64,000 nt of DNA from Multifurca ochricompacta (taxonomy: Eukaryota > Basidiomycota > Agaricomycetes > Russulales > Russulaceae): positions 26,322 through 90,321 of the forward strand of contig WTXG01000148.1 in assembly GCA_022496185.1 (NCBI GenBank), read 5' to 3'. Below are positions 60,839 to 64,000 of the stretch, in pieces. The notes beneath the pieces were generated by a model. The model made no database searches and was not told the DNA's origin. It saw nothing but the letters and a program-made list of their open reading frames with translations. A program made the translations under genes and the position numbers. Numbering within the stretch: position 1 is the first letter of the stretch; each line of letters opens with the position of its first letter.

Positions 60839-61413
60839 CTACCTAATCTCGTGCTCTGCCAGCAACTAGGTGGAAATTAGACGGCAGTTAGACAGAATAA
60901 TACTACTATACGGTGGCAGATGCAGACCATATTCGGAATCCCACTTGAGATAGGATAGACATGCTCACAATTCGGACACGTCATGGAACCTTCATCTACG
61001 TGGATCTAAGCCGACATAGATCAGCCAGAGAATATGTGAAAGAGTACGGTAAACCCATATAAGCCGATCGCGGAGACTACTCACTTCAAGAAGCACGTGG
61101 TGTAGCTGCTTCAAAAGTCGTCATCGAGCATCTCTGGTCGCTCAGGTGGTAGTGACGTATCTCCGATCTTATGAACATTTTGAGTTTGGCTTATTAAATA
61201 TAAGAAGGGAAGGGCAATGATGGACTTTACCTCACGAGAAGCTTGGACAAGCGCATCCCATTCAATTCGAGGAAGGAAACCGCGAATGAAGTCTGGGTTA
61301 AAGTCGGCTTCGCGAAGAGCAAGTTTCACGTTACTGAACCTGAGGGGGAAATTGTTCGAGGTGCAACCTTTGGCATGGCATGCGAGGAGGTTATGCGTGA
61401 TGAGGCGAACCAT
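60839..61413 (-). CDS. TRM112: TRM112, activator subunit of several methyltransferases
   Basis: Four exons on the minus strand: 61413-61231, 61167-61085, 61005-60928 and 60865-60839; 123 residues after restoring one T. It starts [17 protein letters not shown] and ends with the zinc-binding [21 protein letters not shown]. Trm112 stabilises partners such as Trm9, Trm11, Mtq2 and Bud23, acting on tRNA, eRF1 and rRNA. In exon 2 the run TTTT gives an immediate stop after DDDF; with five Ts it reads [11 protein letters not shown], the normal family sequence. Because the gene is normally conserved and every other part is intact, a sequencing error is the likelier cause. A longer upstream frame starting at 61509 was rejected because MVRL is the usual start. 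Confidence 0.88.
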
Positions 61414-61838
61414 GGTGGGCCGTGCAAGCAAGGAGAAGAGGAGTAAGGACGCGCAAGGAATGTGCTGGGGGATTGATGACAAATATAAGATAAGATAAGA
61501 TAATGACAAAAATAAAACGTAACGTCAGCGCCAGCGCGGCTGCACTTATTCTCTCCACTTTCTCCACACTCCGCACATCTTCGCCCACTTCTCACTGTTA
61601 CGAAAAGAGAGGTAAAAATGCTACAGACTGTGAGATATTTGGTTCCAGGCCGGAATGGGGTCGGGTTCTCTCCATCTCGGTTCAGCCTGAATTGAGTGAG
61701 TGACTGGCTTAGCTGGGAACTAGATCGATCATCCCGGACCTTGGACTTGATTTAAGTAGAATAGCAGTAAGAGAGAGCAAGTTTGGTCTCGGTCTTCTCG
61801 GTCTTGGCCTATCTCCTGTGTGATATATCATCACCACT
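61414..61838. promoter_or_regulatory. Divergent promoter region of TRM112 and the glycosidase gene
   Basis: About 425 bases between divergent genes, with a repeated ATAAGATAAGATAATG (about 61484-61504). Nothing else recognised. Confidence 0.4.
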
Positions 61839-63980
61839 GTGCTCAATGGTTTCTTAAACTTGAACGAACAACTAAACACTTCCGCTCCCCGCGAGATAAT
61901 GTATATTTCCTCTGCCAAACTCGGTCTAAACCCCTTAATCTGGTCTCCTCCCTCTTGGCCGCTGCAGCGCAGGGCCTTTTCAGATTCTCAAGTCAACACC
62001 ATAAAACAACGCCTCCAGGAAGGCGCCACTCATAGGTTAGCACTTTCTATTTCAATTTGTTGTGCGTGGGTTCGTGTGTGTGATATACGATACTGCGCAT
62101 TCCTGAGCCACACTAGCTATATAGCTTTACTCACCCTTATCCTCTCACCACCCACCGACAGACAGCGCTCTGATCCTTTTTTTTCCCAGTTGGGAATTGG
62201 GAACCCGCGCACAAGCTCTCATAGAGCTCTCTGCTCCATCTTTCTCCGTTCTCACGCCCTCCATTTCCCTCCCCCTCCTTCGACCTTGAATTCTTCCGCG
62301 AATGCCTCTCTCGCGGATGTGTTGACGATCGCGCGAAACGTTGTTACCGTGCTCCCTCCCGTCACCTAGTAACGGAACTGGTCAGCCCCTTTTTCTTGGG
62401 GACGGTAGTTCGGGTGACCCTGCGAGCGTCGGCGTAGCGAATACTGATCGCTAACTGGACCAATCTCGGTAGTGGCGAGGACTATGCCGGCGCTGCGAAA
62501 GCTCAGATAGAATACCTCTTCGGACCTGCGGTGCCAAAGAACGAGCGACGGTGCCATCTCGCATCGGGTTTCGCAGGTGCAGCTTTTGGTACGCCCGGCT
62601 TTTTTATTTTTGTTTTTATATTTTTTACCCCTTTCTCGTTTTATCTTCGAGTGAGTGATGGAGATTGTCGTCGTGAATAGGAGCGACTCTGTGTACATGG
62701 TTTCCCCCTTTCCTCGCGTATTACGGTTGTGACGACAGGCAATCAGTCAATGCTTCAAGAAGCGTACACGCAGGTGAGCTTATACACGCATTCCCAACCC
62801 CAGCCCCCAACAATCTCTACTAATGGTCGGTTAAACAAACAAACAGGTTAAATTATACAGAAGCTACCTCTCCGACATATCTGCAAATGGATTGTGGCAA
62901 CACGTCGTTTTGGGTTCCGGTGGGACAGACCCTGGGCATTGGTCGACAGGTGCGCACGGCAGTGTATTCGTATTCGTATTTTCACACACAGCACGCTCAT
63001 CCGACGCCTATAGGTAATGCGTGGGCGGCGGCGGGGATGTTGCGTGTGCTGGGAACGCTCAAAAGTTCAACATTTGCCAAAACTTTTCAGAGCGAGATCA
63101 AGGACCTTGGTAACTGGGTGGCGGAGATACACAGCGCGATGTATCCACACCTCGTGCGTTGCGTTCTTTTTAATACTCGTTGTCTCAAAACAACATCTTT
63201 TCTCGTCTCTTTCCCTCTACCCACACACCCACAACCCCCCCCCTTCCCAAACCACCACCACCACCGCCGTCGCCATGGCGCTCTCATACACAGCAAGCCA
63301 ACGGTCTATTTAAAAATTATGCAGACGGGAACAGCGGCAGCGATAGGGGTAATAATAATTTTGACGACGCATCGAGTAGCGCACTGCTGGCCGCCACCGT
63401 TTATCATCTCGCCCTCCTCACGGGAAATAAGAATTTCGTTCTTCAAGCTGAACGCACGCGCGCCGCGATCTTTGCCGCAAACGGCACGTCCGCGACCCCC
63501 ATTTCCCCCCCTCCTCCCTGACAGTACCGACCTCATCCTCGGGATCAGCTTCCACAGCCACATCATCGTCAAATGATTTCTCAGATACACCCATTTCACG
63601 TCCGATGGTTGGTTAAGTCCCGTCGTGGATCCATCTAACATTTCCGTGCAAGGCGCACAAAGTCCTGAGGGCGAGGCGTTCGCGTTGATGCTTCATTCGG
63701 CGTGGCGAGATTGGGTTGCGGCTGGCAGTCCCGGGGGCGGTGGCGGGGGAGCCAATGCCGCGAGACGGTATGCAAAACGCGGAGCCGTGCCCGTGCTCGG
63801 CGCCGCGGGGCTGGTCATGGCTTGTACGTTGATGGACGACCTTTTTATCTAATTTCGTTTTCTCTCTGGCGACTGGGACCCTTCGCTATTGTATTGACAC
63901 ACACACACATATATATATATATATCACAATTCGCTTTTTTTTGTTTGATTTACTAGATGATGATGTGATGAAAAAGAAGC
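61839..63980 (+). pseudogene. Six-hairpin glycosidase-like (GH105/GH88-type) gene, multiple frame breaks, near window end
   Basis: Recognisable pieces in order: QVNTIKQRLQEGATHS, intron from 62036, WELGTRAQALIELSAPSF (about 62191), LADVLTIARNVV, ILIANWTN, SHRVSQVQLL, MVPPFLAYYG, NQSMLQEAYTQ, LYRSYL, WQHVVLGSGG, GNAWAAAGMLRVLGTLK, LFKNYADG, LAATVYHLALLTGN, and SPEGEAFALMLHSAWRDW near 63660-63710. The order matches agaricomycete alpha/alpha-six-barrel proteins of the unsaturated-glucuronyl-hydrolase type, which would trim pectin or glycan fragments outside the cell. A signal-peptide-like SSLLAAAAQG occurs in another frame near 61948-61977. At least four one-base shifts (near 62270, 62433, 62534 and 62708) break the frame. 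Either a pseudogene or indel errors. The 3' end was not resolved. Confidence 0.6.
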
Positions 63981-64000
63981 TGTAACTACGTTTTTTTGTT

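Noticed and set aside
61111..61509. Longer TRM112 start at 61509
   Set aside because: The extra residues are hydrophobic and unlike the family; MVRL at 61413 is the usual N terminus.

Overview
The window is nuclear DNA of a filamentous basidiomycete, most likely an agaricomycete. The protein-coding genes are cut by many short GT-AG introns, mostly 46 to 145 nt. The families present fit this group: Ty3/gypsy retrotransposons with a chromodomain, FunK1-type protein kinases, a fungal STAND/NLR pseudogene and an Msb1/Mug8-type polarity protein.

Layout. (1) 1-17.2 kb is a nested graveyard of Ty3/gypsy elements. It holds a 3' end fragment (1-1073), element A (1074-9675, plus strand, with both LTRs), element B (9676-13932, minus strand, truncated) and fragment C (13933-16221, minus strand). 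Three solo LTRs are inserted into these, each with an exact 5-bp target-site duplication, and a fold-back repeat (16686-17211) follows. The elements carry an unusual third ORF with a zinc-knuckle array, and an 11-nt LTR segment complementary to the primer-binding site, which suggests Tf1-like self-priming. (2) 17.4-19 kb is a decayed NLR (P-loop NTPase) gene. (3) 20.1-24.4 kb holds dispersed repeat R1 and a decayed FunK1 kinase gene. (4) 26.9-47.0 kb is an ordinary gene island: Msb1/Mug8-like protein, mitochondrial cyclophilin, FAD monooxygenase, EFM7-type methyltransferase, SDH4, tRNA-Thr(UGU), an LRR protein, COX8 and an unrecognised protein. (5) 47.1-54.0 kb holds R2, an inverted copy of R1, and two more FunK1 kinase copies in tandem. 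(6) 55.0-64.0 kb holds a 19-exon P2C (Na+/K+-ATPase-like) cation pump, TRM112, and a six-hairpin glycosidase gene near the window end.

The island genes are not a pathway. Three of them (cyclophilin, SDH4, COX8) act in mitochondria. EFM7 and TRM112 both serve protein or tRNA methylation around translation. The R1/kinase and R2/kinase blocks bracket the island and look like a segmental duplication with one repeat inverted.

Two processes shape the sequence. In repeats and kinase copies, Arg CGA codons have repeatedly become TGA stops, as expected from CpG deamination. In conserved single-copy genes (Msb1-like, TRM112, the ATPase, the glycosidase) single-base indels, several of them in homopolymers, break otherwise intact frames. 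These may be residual sequencing errors rather than true lesions.
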